In this document: one piece after another, positions 63,960-64,000 of the stretch
How positions within the stretch are numbered: position 1 is the first letter of the stretch
Layout: every line of letters starts with the position of its first letter
From: an uncultured Pirellulaceae bacterium
GTDB taxonomy: Bacteria; Planctomycetota; Planctomycetia; Pirellulales; Pirellulaceae
Reading direction: 5' to 3'
Length of the DNA: 64,000 nucleotides
NCBI GenBank assembly: GCA_937941455.1
Contig: CALDHM010000019.1
Coordinates: forward strand, 1 to 64,000
Notes under the pieces: generated by a model
The model's input: only the letters and a program-made list of their open reading frames with translations
Database searches by the model: none
Told to the model about the DNA's origin: nothing
Made by a program: the position numbers and the translations under genes

Positions 63960-64000
63960 GGCAAATGGACCTCCTCAATCGATGACCGTTCGGCACGGGC

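Overview
About 64 kb of a chromosome that looks like Planctomycetota (Pirellulales-like). This is inferred from HAF-repeat and PEP-CTERM proteins, DUF-type lipoproteins and gene style; no rRNA was seen to confirm it. Roughly 15-64 kb is mostly housekeeping: holA, pgi, glnB-like, ftsY, nusB, ribH, rho, coaE, polA, tatC, manA, an RND efflux pair, an NtrB/NtrC-like two-component pair, yceI, thiD, ctaA, cytochrome c, purD. The most distinctive region is about 1.2-14.8 kb. A leftward Fur/Zur-family regulator and a nested palindromic operator candidate face a long co-directional run: a COG0523 metallochaperone GTPase, two tandem HAF-repeat PEP-CTERM proteins, a giant autotransporter-repeat PEP-CTERM protein, a degenerate DUF5829-like protein, a DsrE-like protein, a CzcO-like flavoprotein with a Cys-rich tail, an unknown CAPEGC protein, a second COG0523 GTPase and a full-length DUF5829-like protein. 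I propose this as a candidate metal (probably zinc) limitation island tied to surface-protein export, with signs of cassette duplication and decay. Its left edge (about 0.6 kb) has two 5'-truncated genes abutting head to head. Other points: two dispersed intergenic repeat families, a TatC with a roughly 230-residue first periplasmic loop, a PII protein lacking the uridylylation Tyr, and a signal-peptide-bearing PCMT. No CRISPR array, tRNA, rRNA or intact transposon was recognised. Everything was read by eye and no searches were run.
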